The position numbers and the translations under genes were made by a program. The notes beneath the pieces were generated by a model that saw nothing but the letters and a program-made list of their open reading frames with translations, had not been told where the DNA came from and made no database searches. 64,000 nucleotides of DNA from Lingula anatina. Its lineage: Eukaryota > Brachiopoda > Lingulata > Lingulida > Lingulidae. The stretch covers positions 45,681 to 109,680 of the forward strand of contig NW_019775749.1 in NCBI RefSeq assembly GCF_001039355.2. Reading direction: 5' to 3'. Position 1 is the stretch's first letter, and every line of letters begins with the position of its first letter. Positions 62,957-64,000 of the stretch are shown in pieces.

Positions 62957-63060
62957 TTGGCGGCGGAGCCGCAGGAGCCGGCAGAGCCGCAGGAGCCGGC
63001 GGAACATACGGGTCGGGACTAAAACCATGTGTACCGCCAGCGCCTACGCTGGTGGTACAA
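62957..63060. mobile_element. Right end of the polymorphic insertion
   Basis: GC-rich 104 bp with an imperfect repeat of about 18 bp (gagccgcaggagccggc) ending gctggtggtacaa, the inverse of ttgtaccaccagc in the left end. It joins atataattag, exactly where copy B continues uninterrupted. Confidence 0.65.
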
Positions 63061-63145
63061 ATATAATTAGTGAGTAACAAAATTATTCAAAACTCCTTGT
63101 GATTGATTTTAAGTTGTATTAAGACATCTGAACTGATTGTATTAT

Positions 63146-63227
63146 GATATGTCTTTTAAACACTTTTATGATGAGTTGGACTCACTGATATGTCTTTTAA
63201 ACACTTTTATGATGAGTTGGACTCACT
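63146..63227. repeat. 41-bp tandem duplication
   Basis: Two adjacent 41-bp units starting gatatgtcttttaaac; copy B has only one unit. Confidence 0.9.
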
Positions 63228-63908
63228 GATCTAGTCATTCTTTATTGTATGCATTAAACAAATGGTTTGAGTGATGAAGTCATTTCTTCTCCATCCAAAC
63301 AATTTTTTTATTCAAATGACTGCCTTTAAAATCACCCTTAACAAATTATAAAGTCAACATATAACCTCATCAGCTCAGATGTCTAGTGTACAACTGGAAG
63401 AAAAAGAATTAAAATTAAATATTATGTTTAAATATGACAAATAAAATTCAAGTTCTCAGAGAAAGATTTTTGAACTTCGTGATGAAGACAATCACCAATG
63501 TCATATGCACCACGTTAACAGTTACACATATAAATATTGCATTAAAATATAAATCAATATCTATTTGCAGCAAATCATCACATAGCTTTGGAAGTAAATT
63601 CTAATCAAGAGCTTTGTCCATACTTGACAGAAACAAGTACAGAGCAAAGAAGTGCAACAAATCTTTTATTTGGTTAACTGGGAAGAAGCATGGAATTTAC
63701 AAACAATGCATCTTCAGGGTTTGTGCTGACACATATATGTCTGTGTGAAACAGAAATTTTTTTTTCATAAATCTATAATGCAATTCACCTTTAAATATGA
63801 TATAATTTTTATTGTTTCTTTTTTTATAATTACACTACCAGCAAATATGAAGTGGTAATAAAATGTTTAAAGAAAATCATGCAGTTAGTATTAAATTGGA
63901 TTAATTTG

Positions 63909-63932
63909 AAAATAAATAAATAAATAAATAAA
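63909..63932. repeat. (AAAT)6 microsatellite, copy A
   Basis: Twenty-four nt, the allelic counterpart of the twelve-unit repeat at 62903. Confidence 0.9.
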
Positions 63933-64000
63933 GAGATGTTAATGAAACAACTTCAACAAAACATCAAACAACTCTGAAATATGTACACAGTAGTTTTATG

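Larger units (their letters stand above)
63061..63936. repeat. Haplotype block, copy A right
   Basis: Repeats 62097-62955 with substitutions, a 41-bp tandem duplication at 63146-63227 and a shorter AAAT repeat. AP-3 sigma intron sequence. Confidence 0.85.

Overview
The window looks like invertebrate animal nuclear DNA: AT-rich, genes broken into many short exons with GT-AG introns, and much simple repeat. The protein sequences and the high heterozygosity implied by duplicated blocks suggest a marine invertebrate, perhaps a lophotrochozoan such as a mollusc. The phylum cannot be fixed from the sequence alone.

Three genes are well supported. (1) Positions 686-37726, + strand: the heavy chain of non-muscle myosin II (zipper/MYH9-MYH10 family). 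It is missing only its 5' exons, which lie left of the window. I could place 37 constitutive exons that keep phase throughout (5604 nt, 1867 codons plus stop). (2) Positions 39827-50660, - strand: a complete 22-exon Golgi alpha-mannosidase II (GH38, 1120 residues), tail to tail with the myosin gene. (3) Positions 58989-62066, - strand: the AP-3 adaptor complex sigma subunit, with its 5' exon beyond the right edge. Between genes 2 and 3 lie a 3.6-kb element with 144-bp terminal inverted repeats (51910-55497) and a possible unrecognised minus-strand exon (56751-57029).

The most interesting biology is in the myosin gene, which shows alternative coding signals at several functional hot spots. These are a 27-nt in-frame microexon in loop 1 (19270-19296), two 96-nt paralogous exons of equal phase 79 bp apart in the upper 50-kDa region (23210-23305 and 23385-23480), a weaker 66-nt candidate in loop 2 (26281-26346), a 32-nt frame-shifting exon that makes the last exon readable in two frames (36436-36467), and a possible alternative terminal exon (36719-37013). 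One intron appears to be GC-AG (after 27481).

Assembly quality matters here. The sequence has four single N bases (7792, 45254, 61342, 62956). The first two sit inside unmerged direct duplications. The last two bracket a second haplotype copy of two AP-3 sigma exons, placed into a gap created by a polymorphic mobile insertion. These duplications are best read as scaffolding artefacts, not tandem gene duplications. The genes are unrelated housekeeping cell-biology genes (cytoskeletal motor, N-glycan processing, endosomal sorting) and there is no sign that they act as one system.
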